DNA of 64,000 bases from positions 439,790 to 503,789 of the forward strand of contig NZ_JAYKKE010000001.1 of NCBI RefSeq assembly GCF_036336025.1. Direction: 5' to 3'. This DNA is from Stomatohabitans albus (GTDB lineage Bacteria > Actinomycetota > Nitriliruptoria > Euzebyales > Euzebyaceae). This document shows positions 37,251-47,306 of this stretch, piece by piece. Position 1 is the first letter of the stretch, and every line of letters begins with the position of its first letter. The position numbers were made by a program, and so were the translations under genes. The notes beneath the pieces are model-generated. The model saw only the letters and a list, made by a program, of their open reading frames with translations, was not told where the DNA came from and made no database searches.

Positions 37251-39604
37251 TAGGACTCCTTTGACCCGGAGACGGTGACCTTACGCCAACCTGAACCCAG
37301 GTCAGCGAGGGCCGAACGAGCGATCACCACATGGTTAGGTTTGATCGCTTCAGTGATGGTGGCGGTAAGGGGCACCGTGCCGGTCGGACAGCTCACACGC
37401 ACGGCTTGCCCATCAGAAATATCTTTGGCGTCTTGGGGATGTATCCAAATTCGGGCACCAGGACCAGCTGCAAGTAACTCATGGGCATCCGTTAACAGCG
37501 CTTGAGGTTCAAGTAACTGATGAACCACAATGCTCTTTAAACCCTGACCTGTCGAAGTATCCGTTGGTGAACTACCTGTGGCGGCTGAAGGGGCAGCAGC
37601 ACTGGTGTCACCCATCAATACCGCCGCTTCTCGGCGAACATCATTGGCGGTCTGCCAACCCAAATCGCGGTCCATCGCCTTGCTCAGTTGGCGGACGATG
37701 TCCCACTCAGGTAAGACGCTACCAACGGCACCTGTTACTTGGGGCCAGGATTGTCGGCGGCCCTCCCAGTTGGTGTAACTGCCAACACGCTCTGTTGGTG
37801 CCGCAGCTGGGAATACATAAGAGGATGCAAGCACACTCGTATTTCGTAACACACCAGTGGTAATAACCGTCGCGGTGTTCAGCGCTTTGGCCACGAGTTC
37901 AGGGTCTCCAACGCTGACCATCGGGTCGGCACCAACCAAGAACAGCACATCCAATTCACCATTCGCAGCGGCTTCAAGCATCTGCCGGGTATCTTTCCCG
38001 GTTTTGGTTGGTACCCGAGACCACATTTGTGCAACTGGACCAGGCTCGGTTAATGGACGGCCACCAGGCAAGACACCCGGTAACAAACCAGCTTCAAGTG
38101 CACCGCGGGTTCCCGCATGTCGTGGAATCCAGGCGAAGCGTCCATTTTTCACCCCAGCGAGATGCCGTGCAGCTTTAAAGGCTCCAGGGCTTTGGGCAAT
38201 GCGTTCGCCAGCAAGGACCACCAGGTTGTCACCCATACCGTCAAAGACGGGTGCCAAGCGCTGATCACTGCCGTCGGCCAAGGTGTACAGCACGTCGCGT
38301 TCTTCACCTGCATCGGTGGGAATCCATTGCCATGCAATTTCAGCGAGGCGACCAAGCACTGGACCGATAACAACAATTTTCAGGCCACGTTTCCGCCAAT
38401 GCTTCCGCAACCGTAAGAACAAAGCGGGGTTCTCTTCATGCGGTTCTATACCGGTGACTACCACACACGAAGCCCCATCAATATCGGCATTGGTCGCTTG
38501 TTCTACCCCAAGCAGTGTTGGGAGTTCAACAAGTTCCTCCTGGGTTGGTATTGCCCGAAAATCAACATTGTCAGTCCCCAGCACATCTCGAGCAAAGCGA
38601 CTAACGGCATAGGCATCCTCATCGGTGATGAGGTCACCGGCGAGTACCCCGATACGCTCACTCGGGGTCTGGTTCAACAGAGTTGCAACGTCTTGGATGG
38701 TTTCTTTCCATGTGGTTGCACTCAGTGTGTCGCCAACCTTGGCGAGGGGTGAAACAAGACGTTCATCACTTTGAATGAAGGCAAACCCAAAGCGGGTGGC
38801 ATCATCTATCCATGCATCGTTCACACTGAGATTGGTTCGGGCCATGACCCGTTGAATCACCCCACGACGCACATCAGCACGGATATTTGAGCCTGATGCG
38901 TCGTGGTATCCGATACCTGGCATTCGTTTAATATCAAACGGACGGGCACCAAAGCGATAGGTCGTTGCAGTTAATGCCCCAACGGGACAGATCTGTGTGA
39001 CGTTCCCTGAGAAGTAACTCTCATAGGGCTGATCTTCATAGATGCCAACTTGTTCAAGGGCACCCCGCTCCATTAACTCGATAAACGCGTCGCCACTAAT
39101 CTGCTTCGAGAAGCGGGTACACCGCGCGCACAGTACGCACCGTTCACGGTCAAGTTTGATGAGCGGACTAATCGGCATCGCCTTCGCATGGGTCGATTTA
39201 CGCTCAGCCATCCGAGTGTCAGGGTGACCATGCTTTAATGCTTGGTCCTGAAGTGGGCACTCCCCGCCCTTATCGCACTGGGGACAGTCAAGCGGGTGAT
39301 TGACCAGAATCAGCTCCATCACATCCGCTTGCATCTGTGCGGCAAACTCGCTCGTATGCTGTGTGCGAACCACCAGCCCAGGGCGTGCGGCCAATGCACA
39401 TGCAGCCTCAGGTTTACGCGCCCCCTCAACGTCTACAAGACATTGACGACAAGCCGCAACGGGGTCAAGGAGTGGGTGTTCACAGAAACGTGGAATGGTA
39501 ATGCCAAGCTGCTCAGCCGCGCGGATCACTAAGGTACCCGGCTCAACCGAGATTTCTTGGCCATCTATGGTGATGCTAATCAGGTTGGAAGTCTGCTCAG
39601 ACAT
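37250..39604 (-). CDS. nuoG: NADH dehydrogenase iron-sulphur subunit G
   Basis: NuoG carries several iron-sulphur clusters on the peripheral arm. The 784-residue protein begins with a [2Fe-2S] ferredoxin-like part (PRFCEHPLL, ACRQC, EAACA), then the His-x3-Cys cluster HPLDCPQCDKGGEC and CVLCARCTRFSKQISGD. A molybdopterin oxidoreductase-like domain follows, normal for NuoG and not catalytic. A low-complexity Ser/Thr/Ala stretch lies near residue 700. It overlaps nuoF by eight bases. Confidence 0.97.
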   Translation of the reverse strand: MSEQTSNLISITIDGQEISVEPGTLVIRAAEQLGITIPRFCEHPLLDPVAACRQCLVDVEGARKPEAACALAARPGLVVRTQHTSEFAAQMQADVMELILVNHPLDCPQCDKGGECPLQDQALKHGHPDTRMAERKSTHAKAMPISPLIKLDRERCVLCARCTRFSKQISGDAFIELMERGALEQVGIYEDQPYESYFSGNVTQICPVGALTATTYRFGARPFDIKRMPGIGYHDASGSNIRADVRRGVIQRVMARTNLSVNDAWIDDATRFGFAFIQSDERLVSPLAKVGDTLSATTWKETIQDVATLLNQTPSERIGVLAGDLITDEDAYAVSRFARDVLGTDNVDFRAIPTQEELVELPTLLGVEQATNADIDGASCVVVTGIEPHEENPALFLRLRKHWRKRGLKIVVIGPVLGRLAEIAWQWIPTDAGEERDVLYTLADGSDQRLAPVFDGMGDNLVVLAGERIAQSPGAFKAARHLAGVKNGRFAWIPRHAGTRGALEAGLLPGVLPGGRPLTEPGPVAQMWSRVPTKTGKDTRQMLEAAANGELDVLFLVGADPMVSVGDPELVAKALNTATVITTGVLRNTSVLASSYVFPAAAPTERVGSYTNWEGRRQSWPQVTGAVGSVLPEWDIVRQLSKAMDRDLGWQTANDVRREAAVLMGDTSAAAPSAATGSSPTDTSTGQGLKSIVVHQLLEPQALLTDAHELLAAGPGARIWIHPQDAKDISDGQAVRVSCPTGTVPLTATITEAIKPNHVVIARSALADLGSGWRKVTVSGSKES

Positions 39605-40943
39605 TGCCGGTCCCTACCATCAAATTCGGGCGATCAGCCTGGGCGTTGGAGACCACCGGACCAACATGGGGCACGATATGGTCACCAACACGGCCGTTCT
39701 CGACCAGTTCGACAAATTCATTTCGGAAGTACTTGATCATCTGGGGAATCTGCCCGCTGAACCCATCAGCTAGTGCACAGAATGACCGTCCTTTGATGCC
39801 TCGGGACTGGTCAACAAGCAGATCAATATCGCCCAATGTCCCACGGCCATCTCGGATACGTTGCAAGGTTTGCCCCATCCAGTAGCCACCGTCACGGCAG
39901 GGGGTGCATTTGCCGCAGCTTTCATGTTCATAAAAGCGCAGCCAGTTGAGCCCCGCCTCAACAACACTGGTTCGGTCACTAAAGACCATCAGGGCACCGG
40001 TGCCAAGCATGGACCCCGCTTCGGCAATGGACTCATAGTCCATTCCTAAGTCCAGGTGGTCTGCCGTCAGGATCGGTGTAGACGAACCCCCTGGCGCCCA
40101 GAACTTTACGGGGCGTCCATCGACCACACCACCCCCCAGCTCTTCAATGACATCACGGGCACTCATACCCAATTCGATTTCATAATTTCCAGGACGATTC
40201 AGCTCACCTGAAATACACATGAGCTTGGTACCAGGTGCTTTCTCTGTTCCCCATTGCTTGTACCAGTCAGGGCTGTCTTGGCCCATGATGTAGCCAGCCG
40301 CAGTGACTGACTCCACATTGTTGATGACCGTTGGGCTGGCATAGAGCCCAGCAACAGCAGGGAATGGTGGGCGTAGACGAGGCTGTCCACGGCGACCTTC
40401 CAGCGCTTCAAGGAGGGCGGTTTCTTCACCACAAATGTAGGCACCCGCACCATAGTGCAAGGTGATGTGATGGCTAAAGCCTGTGCCTTGGATGTTCTCA
40501 CCGAGCCACCCGGCTTTGTGCGCCGCGTAGATGGCTTCTTCGACACGAATACCAGGGAAGACGTATTCTCCGCGAATAAAAATGAATGACCGTGGGCTAT
40601 TGAGTGCATACGCACTGGCAATGATCCCTTCAACTAAACTGAACGGATCGCGTTCCATTAACTCACGGTCTTTGAACGTGCCGGGTTCGCCCTCATCGGC
40701 ATTTACAACAAGGTAAATGGGTTTTCCAGTGTCTTGAGGAACAAAACTCCATTTCAAACCAGTTGGGAACCCTGCCCCTCCACGGCCGCGTAGACCGGAA
40801 TCTTTCACGAGGTTTCGGTTTTCTTCAGGACTCCGTTCAAACGCTCGGCGCAGATTCTTCCACCCGCCGGTGCGTTCATACCCCTCAAGGGTGTGTGCAT
40901 CCTCAACGTCGTAGCGCTGAGAAAGCAATTTAACTTCAGGCAT
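39597..40943 (-). CDS. nuoF: NADH dehydrogenase subunit F
   Basis: NuoF binds NADH and FMN and the first [4Fe-4S] cluster. The 448-residue protein has the FMN/NADH loop LRGRGGAGFPTGLKWSF and NADEGEPGTFKDRELME, the GEETALLEALEGRRGQPR region and the cluster motif ESCGKCTPCRDG. I place the start at ATG 40943 because GGAGG is six bases upstream; a start at 40979 lies inside nuoE. It overlaps nuoE by eight bases. Confidence 0.97.
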   Translation of the reverse strand: MPEVKLLSQRYDVEDAHTLEGYERTGGWKNLRRAFERSPEENRNLVKDSGLRGRGGAGFPTGLKWSFVPQDTGKPIYLVVNADEGEPGTFKDRELMERDPFSLVEGIIASAYALNSPRSFIFIRGEYVFPGIRVEEAIYAAHKAGWLGENIQGTGFSHHITLHYGAGAYICGEETALLEALEGRRGQPRLRPPFPAVAGLYASPTVINNVESVTAAGYIMGQDSPDWYKQWGTEKAPGTKLMCISGELNRPGNYEIELGMSARDVIEELGGGVVDGRPVKFWAPGGSSTPILTADHLDLGMDYESIAEAGSMLGTGALMVFSDRTSVVEAGLNWLRFYEHESCGKCTPCRDGGYWMGQTLQRIRDGRGTLGDIDLLVDQSRGIKGRSFCALADGFSGQIPQMIKYFRNEFVELVENGRVGDHIVPHVGPVVSNAQADRPNLMVGTGNV

Positions 40944-41631
40944 GTTCTGCCTCCTTTTCAGGGGCGCTACCCAGATCAATCATGTTCAATCCCGTGCTAT
41001 CAGGTCCCGCTTCGGGTCGAACAACTCCACCATCTTTGGCTGTATCAAGGCCAAGCTTTTGTCCTGGCGCTTGCTCATCAATCGGGCCAATACCCGCCAA
41101 CCGATGGCTGATGGCTCGTACACCAGGCGGAATCATCCCACGAGTGGGCGGCGGTACAACACCGTCACGCAGGTTATCAACAAGGTCAACCGCTTGGTCA
41201 GGGGTTAACCGTTCATAGTTCATGTAGTCAACGGTCACCACGGGGGCGCCTTCACAGTTGCCTAAACACTCAGCATGTTCCAAGGTGATCTTGCCATCAT
41301 CTGTGGTGCCCTCATGACCAACTTGGAGATGGTCTTGGAGGGCTTGGTAGACCGCTTTACCACCGCGAACAGCACACGCAAAGTTTGTACATACACTCAC
41401 CAAGTGATCACCCATCGGGCCATCATGTTTGTACATCGTGTAGAACGTGGCCACCGCTTCAACCTCGGCAGCAGTCATCCCAACAAGTTCCGCGCATTCG
41501 TTGATACTGTCACGCGTGATCCACCCATTTTGGTATTGCACCAGGTGTAAGAGCGGCAGGAGGGCCGAACGACGTTCGGGGTACCGATTACAGAGCTGTT
41601 CAGCTTTAGTTCGTAATTCTGGGGTAAACAT
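40936..41631 (-). CDS. nuoE: NADH dehydrogenase iron-sulphur subunit E
   Basis: NuoE holds the [2Fe-2S] cluster N1a. The 231-residue protein has the four-cysteine pattern in VSVCTNFACAVRGG and AECLGNCEGAPVVTVD. A C-terminal extension of about 60 residues after the core (rich in Gly, Pro and acidic residues) is longer than usual. It lies between nuoD (nine bases ahead) and nuoF. Confidence 0.96.
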   Translation of the reverse strand: MFTPELRTKAEQLCNRYPERRSALLPLLHLVQYQNGWITRDSINECAELVGMTAAEVEAVATFYTMYKHDGPMGDHLVSVCTNFACAVRGGKAVYQALQDHLQVGHEGTTDDGKITLEHAECLGNCEGAPVVTVDYMNYERLTPDQAVDLVDNLRDGVVPPPTRGMIPPGVRAISHRLAGIGPIDEQAPGQKLGLDTAKDGGVVRPEAGPDSTGLNMIDLGSAPEKEAEHA

Positions 41632-41640
41632 CGCTACTCC

Positions 41641-42933
41641 TTACCGGTCAACGCCGCCCATAACTGGGTCTACGGCTGCAATGATGGCAACAACATCAGC
41701 GATCTGATGGCCGGGGATCATGAAGGGCAAGGTGCCCACATGTGTAAAGGATGGGTCACGCATATGGACACGCCAGGGTTTGTTGCCACCGTTACTAGTC
41801 ATATGCACACCAAGCTCACCTTTAGCACTTTCAACACTGGCAAATACGGTGCCTTTGGGAACATCAAACCCATGAGTCACGAGTTTGAAGTGGTGAATCA
41901 GTGACTCCATAGACTGACCCATAATCTTGCCGATATAGGCCGGTGCATTCCCTAATCCATCGGGGCCTAGTGCTAGTTGGGCTGGCCACGCAATCTTTTT
42001 ATCCTTAACCATGACTGGCCCTGATGGGAAGTTGTCAATGGCTTGGCGAATGATGCGTAAGCTCTCATCTATTTCACGCAGACGGACTACGAACCTGGCG
42101 TAGGCGTCACCAGCAACTTGGGTTGGAATATCAAAATCGTACTGCTCAATATTGCAGTACGGATTTGATTTACGAACGTCTTGGGCGATCCCGGCGGCAC
42201 GTAGCATTGGTCCGGTGACGCCAAGGGCGAGCAGCTCGTCTGCGGTTAATACCCCAACATTGACGTTGCGGTCCATCCACACGGGGTTGCCTTCCAATAA
42301 AGCGGCGTTATCAGCAAACCACTGCGGCAGTTCCTTGAGCAGCTTGTTGACATGGTCAACAAAGTCGTGGGGAACATCATTCGCCACGCCACCTGGGCGA
42401 ATAAATGCATGGTTCATACGCAACCCAGAGACCGCTTCAAAGAGGTCCAAAATCATGTTGCGTTGGCTCAACCCATAAATCATTGCGGTGGTAGAGCCCA
42501 TTTCATTTCCGCCAGAACCGAAGGCCACCACGTGATTGACGATGCGGTTGAACTCAGTCAAGATGATACGGATCGCCTGAGCCCGTTCAGGAACGTCGTC
42601 CGTAATACCTAATAGTTTTTCCACACCGAGGCAATAAGCCAACTCATTATGGAAACTCGTCAAGTAGTCCATACGGGTGACAAATGTGGTGCCCTGGGTC
42701 CAGGGACGATATTCGAGACTCTTTTCGATACCTGTGTGCAAATACCCGATGACTGGTGTGGCTTTGGTGACAATTTCACCGTCCATCTCTAAGAGCAACC
42801 GCAATACCCCGTGGGTAGATGGATGCTGCGGGCCCATGTTGATGATCATCTTGTCGTCTTCAACGGCTGGGGGAAGGTTCTGCCAGTCGCCACCAGAAAC
42901 GGTGAACTCGGGAGCGTTAGCAAATGTCGTCAT
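41641..42933 (-). CDS. nuoD: NADH dehydrogenase subunit D
   Basis: NuoD lies at the quinone-reduction site. The 430-residue protein is full length, with the family regions [21 protein letters not shown] (quinone-site His), [14 protein letters not shown] and [22 protein letters not shown]. The C-terminal [17 protein letters not shown] ends as in homologues. It lies eight bases past nuoC. Confidence 0.97.
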   Translation of the reverse strand: MTTFANAPEFTVSGGDWQNLPPAVEDDKMIINMGPQHPSTHGVLRLLLEMDGEIVTKATPVIGYLHTGIEKSLEYRPWTQGTTFVTRMDYLTSFHNELAYCLGVEKLLGITDDVPERAQAIRIILTEFNRIVNHVVAFGSGGNEMGSTTAMIYGLSQRNMILDLFEAVSGLRMNHAFIRPGGVANDVPHDFVDHVNKLLKELPQWFADNAALLEGNPVWMDRNVNVGVLTADELLALGVTGPMLRAAGIAQDVRKSNPYCNIEQYDFDIPTQVAGDAYARFVVRLREIDESLRIIRQAIDNFPSGPVMVKDKKIAWPAQLALGPDGLGNAPAYIGKIMGQSMESLIHHFKLVTHGFDVPKGTVFASVESAKGELGVHMTSNGGNKPWRVHMRDPSFTHVGTLPFMIPGHQIADVVAIIAAVDPVMGGVDR

Positions 42934-42941
42934 CGTGGCTC

Positions 42942-43577
42942 CTAGTAGTCCCGCTCATCAGCAGGCGGCACGCTTGCACCATGGAAGGTGACTTCAACAC
43001 CGCCAAGCGGGGAATCTTTACGGACGGGGTGACCAACCCAATCATCAGGCATCATGATGCGGCGAAGATCTGGGTGCCCTTCATAGATCACACCCATGAG
43101 ATCCCAACTTTCACGCTCCATGAACAATGCTGAGGGCCAGTACGCCGTGGCACTCGGTACCCGCGGGTCCGTATCTGTGACTTTGGTGCGTAACCGGAAC
43201 GTGCGCGGAGTTGCTAACCCGCGAAATAGCCACAACACATCAAAGTGGCCGTCCACATGTTCTTCAAAGACTGGCCAACCGGTCGTTACCTGTTCGGTAT
43301 GTTCAAAAACCCCGCCGGGCCAGTGCACTGCACTAGCATCCAAACAGACTTCAGTCCCAAGCTCATTAGCAATAAGGTCAAAGGCACCGAGGACATCTTC
43401 AAGGGAGACATCTATGGTCAATTCATTGAATGCCACACTGGCAACCGCTGAATCAAGCGCATCGGTGAGTACGCGTGCCACTATCCGTAGTGGTTCACTC
43501 ACAGGTAATGGCACCTGGCTGAGGGCCTGCTCTTGTGCTTCCGCTTCGGGGCTCTCGAGGTGTTGTTCTTCAGTCAT
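42942..43577 (-). CDS. nuoC: NADH dehydrogenase subunit C
   Basis: NuoC is the 30-kDa peripheral subunit of complex I. The 211-residue protein has [50 protein letters not shown], the conserved family core. I use ATG 43577, 11 bases past the nuoB stop; a TTG at 43610 would overlap nuoB and adds 11 residues. GGGGCGG upstream of the ATG is a moderate Shine-Dalgarno. Confidence 0.95.
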   Translation of the reverse strand: MTEEQHLESPEAEAQEQALSQVPLPVSEPLRIVARVLTDALDSAVASVAFNELTIDVSLEDVLGAFDLIANELGTEVCLDASAVHWPGGVFEHTEQVTTGWPVFEEHVDGHFDVLWLFRGLATPRTFRLRTKVTDTDPRVPSATAYWPSALFMERESWDLMGVIYEGHPDLRRIMMPDDWVGHPVRKDSPLGGVEVTFHGASVPPADERDY

Positions 43578-43588
43578 AACCGCCCCGC

Positions 43589-44293
43589 TTACATCCCGTT
43601 TGTAGGCCAACCTGAGGCAGGAGACCCTTGTTGAATGGCTTGTGCCGAATGAATCTGGCTGACGCGATCACCACGCCCGCTCACAACCTCTGACCGAGGA
43701 GTAATGCGATGTAACGCCGGGGCTGCAATATCACCGTTATGACGGTTGGGATCAAGTGTTTCACCGTCAACCCACCCCGTGCGAGCACGGAAGGCTTCCA
43801 TACTTTCACCCTTGCGAGGACGCTCAACAAGTTGTTCGTTCAAGATTTTTTCGCGTAGTCGCATAAATCCCTGTAACAACAATTCAGGGCGAGGAGGACA
43901 GCCAGGCACATAGACGTCTACGGGGACAACATGGTCAACACCTTGCACGACGGCATAGTTATTAAACATGCCGCCACTTGTGGCACACACACCCATAGAC
44001 ATCACCCATTTGGGTTCAGCCATCTGGTCGTAGAGATTTCGCAAGATAGGTGCCATTTTTTGGGTGACTCGTCCGGCAACCACCATGAGATCAGAGTGAC
44101 GAGGGCTCCCACGGAATACTTCTAGCCCATAGCGCGCCATGTCGTAGGTAGCAGACCCGGTAGCCATCATTTCAATAGCACAGCACGCCAACCCAAAGGT
44201 ATTCGGCATGATGGAGCGACTGCGACCGAACCCCAAAACCTTTTCGACGCTCGTGAGTAGCACCCCTTGCGGGATTTTTGTTTCCAATCCCAT
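43589..44293 (-). CDS. nuoB: NADH dehydrogenase subunit B
   Basis: NuoB carries cluster N2, the last cluster before quinone. The 234-residue protein has [19 protein letters not shown] (adjacent Cys ligands), [14 protein letters not shown] and VPGCPPRPE, giving the four ligands. Residues after about 170 form a polar extension not found in short homologues. Its ATG overlaps the nuoA stop (TAATG). Confidence 0.97.
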   Translation of the reverse strand: MGLETKIPQGVLLTSVEKVLGFGRSRSIMPNTFGLACCAIEMMATGSATYDMARYGLEVFRGSPRHSDLMVVAGRVTQKMAPILRNLYDQMAEPKWVMSMGVCATSGGMFNNYAVVQGVDHVVPVDVYVPGCPPRPELLLQGFMRLREKILNEQLVERPRKGESMEAFRARTGWVDGETLDPNRHNGDIAAPALHRITPRSEVVSGRGDRVSQIHSAQAIQQGSPASGWPTNGM

Positions 44294-44703
44294 TAGTTAA
44301 CGTCCTCCTTGCGGATGGCGAGACGAGTCTGGTCAAACCCTTCCCAGTCAAGCGCACCCTTCTTGACGATGTAGTAGTACGACTCAATGAGCAGTAACAA
44401 AAAGACCGCCATGACGCCAAAGCCGTACCATCCCAGATCACGGAGGACGACTGCCCAGGGGAATGTAAAGACAGCTTCAATGTCAAAAATAATGAACAAC
44501 ATGGCAACCATGTAGAACTGCACAGGAAAACGGTTGCGCTCGATGAGGTTCTGGCGCTCAGGCAACAAGCCAGACTCATAGGGGTATGCCTTAATAACCG
44601 TACGATTACGTGGCCCAAGGATCTGGGTTCCATAAACCAGAACAAGGGTCATTACAACTGCTAACGCAAGCAGCATAAGCATGGGAAGGTATTGAACCAG
44701 CAC
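44293..44703 (-). CDS. nuoA: NADH dehydrogenase subunit A
   Basis: NuoA is a three-span membrane subunit. The 136-residue protein has YESGLLPE (conserved glycine-glutamate loop) and [22 protein letters not shown], with conserved acidic residues in the second span. It starts with GTG, with AAAGG 9 bases upstream. It is the first gene of the operon; the 112 bases up to engB must hold the nuo promoter, though no convincing -35/-10 pair stood out. Confidence 0.96.
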   Translation of the reverse strand: MLVQYLPMLMLLALAVVMTLVLVYGTQILGPRNRTVIKAYPYESGLLPERQNLIERNRFPVQFYMVAMLFIIFDIEAVFTFPWAVVLRDLGWYGFGVMAVFLLLLIESYYYIVKKGALDWEGFDQTRLAIRKEDVN

Positions 44704-44815
44704 GTCGCCTACCTTTATGTGTTGGGCGCTTTTCGCGCACGAGTTGAACCAAGGCTAACCCTGTCCGCGACTTGTTTAAACACTTTTAGGAACGTTATGG
44801 TGCTCCTGGACTGCT

Positions 44816-45661
44816 TTAGGCTACCAGAAACCCTCTCACCTGGTCTCTTAAGTCCTTAATACCAAGACCGGAATGACTACTGATGGGGTGAACTAAGTCC
44901 ATTTCACAGGCTTGTCGAATCGCCTCAATTTGATCCTGCCGCCACGTGGCAGGCACCTTATCCACCTTGGTAATAACGACTATTACGGGAAGTGACCGTT
45001 GACGCATCCACGCAAGCTGACGTAAATCGTCTTCCGTTGGCCCAACTTTCCCGTCGATCAAAGAAAGTATAAGTGCGAGCTGTTTGCGATGTTCTAGGTA
45101 GGCCAACATGCGGTGATGCCACCGTTCACGTTCTGCTTTCGAGGTTTTGGCGTACCCATACCCCGGCAAATCAACGAGTTGTCCGCCACCTTCATGTGAA
45201 AATGCATTCAGTAGCCGAGTTCGCCCCGGAGCAGAACTGGTGTGTGCAAGTTCATTCTTCCCTTGGCTCCGGCCGGCAAGTGCATTAAGCAAACTCGATT
45301 TACCAACATTCGAACGACCAATCACCGCAACTTCATGTCCGCCTTCAGGTAACTGCTCAACGGCTTCAGCACTTCCCGCAAACGTTAACCGGAGGGCCTC
45401 ACCCGCTTTGGCTCCTTCTGGATAGGGGGGTTGTGCCGTTGTCTTCCTGACTGCCATCGGCCGTGTGGGGCTATCATGTACTGGCTCTGATGGTGTTCGA
45501 TCATTCGTTCGCTGTGGTGTAGGTGTTTCAGACTTATTTTTTGCGGCGCGACTCGCCTCACGGGCCGCCCTCGCCTGTTGTACTTGTTTCGCTCGCCGCT
45601 TTTGACGAGGGGTAAGCGGTACATCACCTTCATGTTGGGCAGATTGGGGTTGTTCACTCAT
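44816..45661 (-). CDS. engB: Ribosome biogenesis GTPase EngB (YsxC/YihA)
   Basis: EngB is a TRAFAC GTPase needed for 50S ribosome maturation. The GTP site is complete: GRSNVGKSSLLNAL (G1), DLPGYGYA (G3) and VITKVDKV (G4). The 281-residue protein has an N-terminal extension of about 85 polar, Arg/Ala/Lys-rich residues before the GTPase, not typical of the family. Its ATG overlaps the preceding oxidoreductase stop by four bases (ATGA). Confidence 0.95.
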   Translation of the reverse strand: MSEQPQSAQHEGDVPLTPRQKRRAKQVQQARAAREASRAAKNKSETPTPQRTNDRTPSEPVHDSPTRPMAVRKTTAQPPYPEGAKAGEALRLTFAGSAEAVEQLPEGGHEVAVIGRSNVGKSSLLNALAGRSQGKNELAHTSSAPGRTRLLNAFSHEGGGQLVDLPGYGYAKTSKAERERWHHRMLAYLEHRKQLALILSLIDGKVGPTEDDLRQLAWMRQRSLPVIVVITKVDKVPATWRQDQIEAIRQACEMDLVHPISSHSGLGIKDLRDQVRGFLVA

Positions 45662-46938
45662 GCGGCACGAACCAAACGGCTCAACCCTCCAATCACAACG
45701 TCAGTGATATTGTGCGGTCTTGGTTCATTGATCAGTTGCGCCATCGTGCGATTAACAAATTCGAGCACATAGCGCCGCGGTAACCCGTGTTGGGTACATA
45801 GGCGCATGACGTCCTTGTTACCCATCGCTTCAAGGAAATAGATACCCAGTCGGAAATATCCTCCCCAGGCAGCCCGCACCGCAGCCGGATAAGCCTCTAA
45901 TGCACGGTGAGACCCATTTGCAAGAGCTGAGTCAATCGCTTCTGCGGCCATATATCCAGCTTCAAGCGCATAGCTAATCCCCTCACCGTTGAACGGGCTC
46001 ACCATACCTCCAGCATCCCCAACGAGAAGAACACCCCGATAGAGGTGTGGATGACGGTTATGCGCCATAGGCAACGGTGAACTCTTTGCCCTCCCCACTT
46101 GTGTTTCAGTGGAGATCTCCCAGCTCTCAGGCATATTATTCACCCACGCATCAAGGAGTTGGCGGTAGTTCACTTTCTGGTACTGCGGGCTCGTCGAAAT
46201 TAGTCCCCAGCCCACGTTCACAAGACCATGATCGAGCGGGAAAATCCAACCATAACCGGGCAATAATTCATCACCGGCACGCATCTCAAGATGGCTTTCC
46301 ATATATTGCATCGATGCCCGTGGGCTCTTGTAATAGGCACGAACTGCAGTACCCATAGGACGAGCCTGATCGCGTGGCAGTCCTAGTTTCACCGCAATAC
46401 GGCTTGATCCACCGTCAGCAGCCACAACATAGTTGGCCCGAACCTGGCCGGCCCCATTCGGGCTCTGAAACATCACACCCGTACAGTGGCCGGGATCTGC
46501 ACCAAATACCGGTTCCGTAACCTTTGTTTCACTCCAGATAGTTGCCCCGCATTCTTGGGCATACTCAGCTAAGCGATAGTCAAGAATTTCACGCCGTGAG
46601 GTCAGGCTGTAACTAGGGAATCGGTCCGTTTCTGGCCAGGGCAGGTTCCACACCATATCGCCACCATAGATACGCAATCCCTTTTGTATGGCAAACCCGT
46701 CAACCTCTCCCGCAGCTTCCTCATACAACCCAAGCTGCTGTAACGCAACAACGGCACGAGGGGTGAGACCGTCACCACACGTCTTGTCACGTGGATAGCG
46801 TTCTTTTTCGATTAGGATGACGTGATGGCCATGTTTAGCCAACATGGCAGCCGTCGCTGAACCACCTGGCCCGCCGCCAACAACAACAACGTCACATTCA
46901 TGTTCGCCAGCCGGCGCAGGATTTCCTAAGGGTTGCAT
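45658..46938 (-). CDS. Geranylgeranyl-reductase-family FAD oxidoreductase
   Basis: The 426-residue protein belongs to the FAD-dependent geranylgeranyl reductase family. It has the dinucleotide fold VVVVGGGPGGSATAAMLAKHG, the motif YPRDKTCGDGLTPRAV and the FAD segment LLVGDAGGMVSPFNGEGISYALEAG. Members reduce double bonds of isoprenoid chains; here the most likely role is modification of menaquinone side chains or of polyprenyl lipids, given the neighbouring genes, but that is inference. The start is ATG 46938, preceded by TAGCCT (46946-46951) seven bases away, a leaderless pattern. It is co-transcribed with engB. Confidence 0.85.
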   Translation of the reverse strand: MQPLGNPAPAGEHECDVVVVGGGPGGSATAAMLAKHGHHVILIEKERYPRDKTCGDGLTPRAVVALQQLGLYEEAAGEVDGFAIQKGLRIYGGDMVWNLPWPETDRFPSYSLTSRREILDYRLAEYAQECGATIWSETKVTEPVFGADPGHCTGVMFQSPNGAGQVRANYVVAADGGSSRIAVKLGLPRDQARPMGTAVRAYYKSPRASMQYMESHLEMRAGDELLPGYGWIFPLDHGLVNVGWGLISTSPQYQKVNYRQLLDAWVNNMPESWEISTETQVGRAKSSPLPMAHNRHPHLYRGVLLVGDAGGMVSPFNGEGISYALEAGYMAAEAIDSALANGSHRALEAYPAAVRAAWGGYFRLGIYFLEAMGNKDVMRLCTQHGLPRRYVLEFVNRTMAQLINEPRPHNITDVVIGGLSRLVRAA

Positions 46939-47006
46939 TCGATACAGGCTACTCGCACACACCCTTGTAAAACAGATGGTTTGTCAGAAGCTCATTCACG
47001 TTAAAC

Positions 47007-47040
47007 CGAAAAATAAAAAAGGAGTGGCCGAAGCCACTCC
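47007..47040 (-). terminator. Intrinsic terminator after rpmJ
   Basis: On the minus strand an eight-base stem GGAGTGGC-TTCG-GCCACTCC with a UUCG-type loop is followed by TTTTTTATTTTT. It begins 14 bases past the rpmJ stop codon. Confidence 0.97.
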
Positions 47041-47054
47041 CTACGCAAGACCAC

Positions 47055-47201
47055 CTAGTAGGTCTTCTTCTTTGCCCCACCCTGACGCACCTTAAAGCGT
47101 GGGGCGGTCTTGTTGATCACATATACACGGCCCTTACGACGGACAACCTGGCAGTCAGGATGACGACGCTTCAAGGAACCGATGCTGTTCACTACCTTCA
47201 T
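47055..47201 (-). CDS. rpmJ: 50S ribosomal protein L36, C-minus (YkgO) type
   Basis: The 48-residue protein reads [20 protein letters not shown] then [18 protein letters not shown], the short form of L36 with only one of the zinc-binding cysteines (Cys17). This is the zinc-independent paralogue, usually used when zinc is scarce. The start at 47201 has GAGGAG six bases upstream; a longer frame to 47264 has no family match. It is monocistronic with a strong terminator. No zinc-regulator box was identified. Confidence 0.95.
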   Translation of the reverse strand: MKVVNSIGSLKRRHPDCQVVRRKGRVYVINKTAPRFKVRQGGAKKKTY

Positions 47202-47306
47202 GATGATCTCCTCAGGCAAACGTGGGGCGCCTTCGGATAACCGGGCGCGGACAGGGCTGACCACTGTACCGATTTACACGCCAGTTGCACACAGAAATTG
47301 ATGTTT

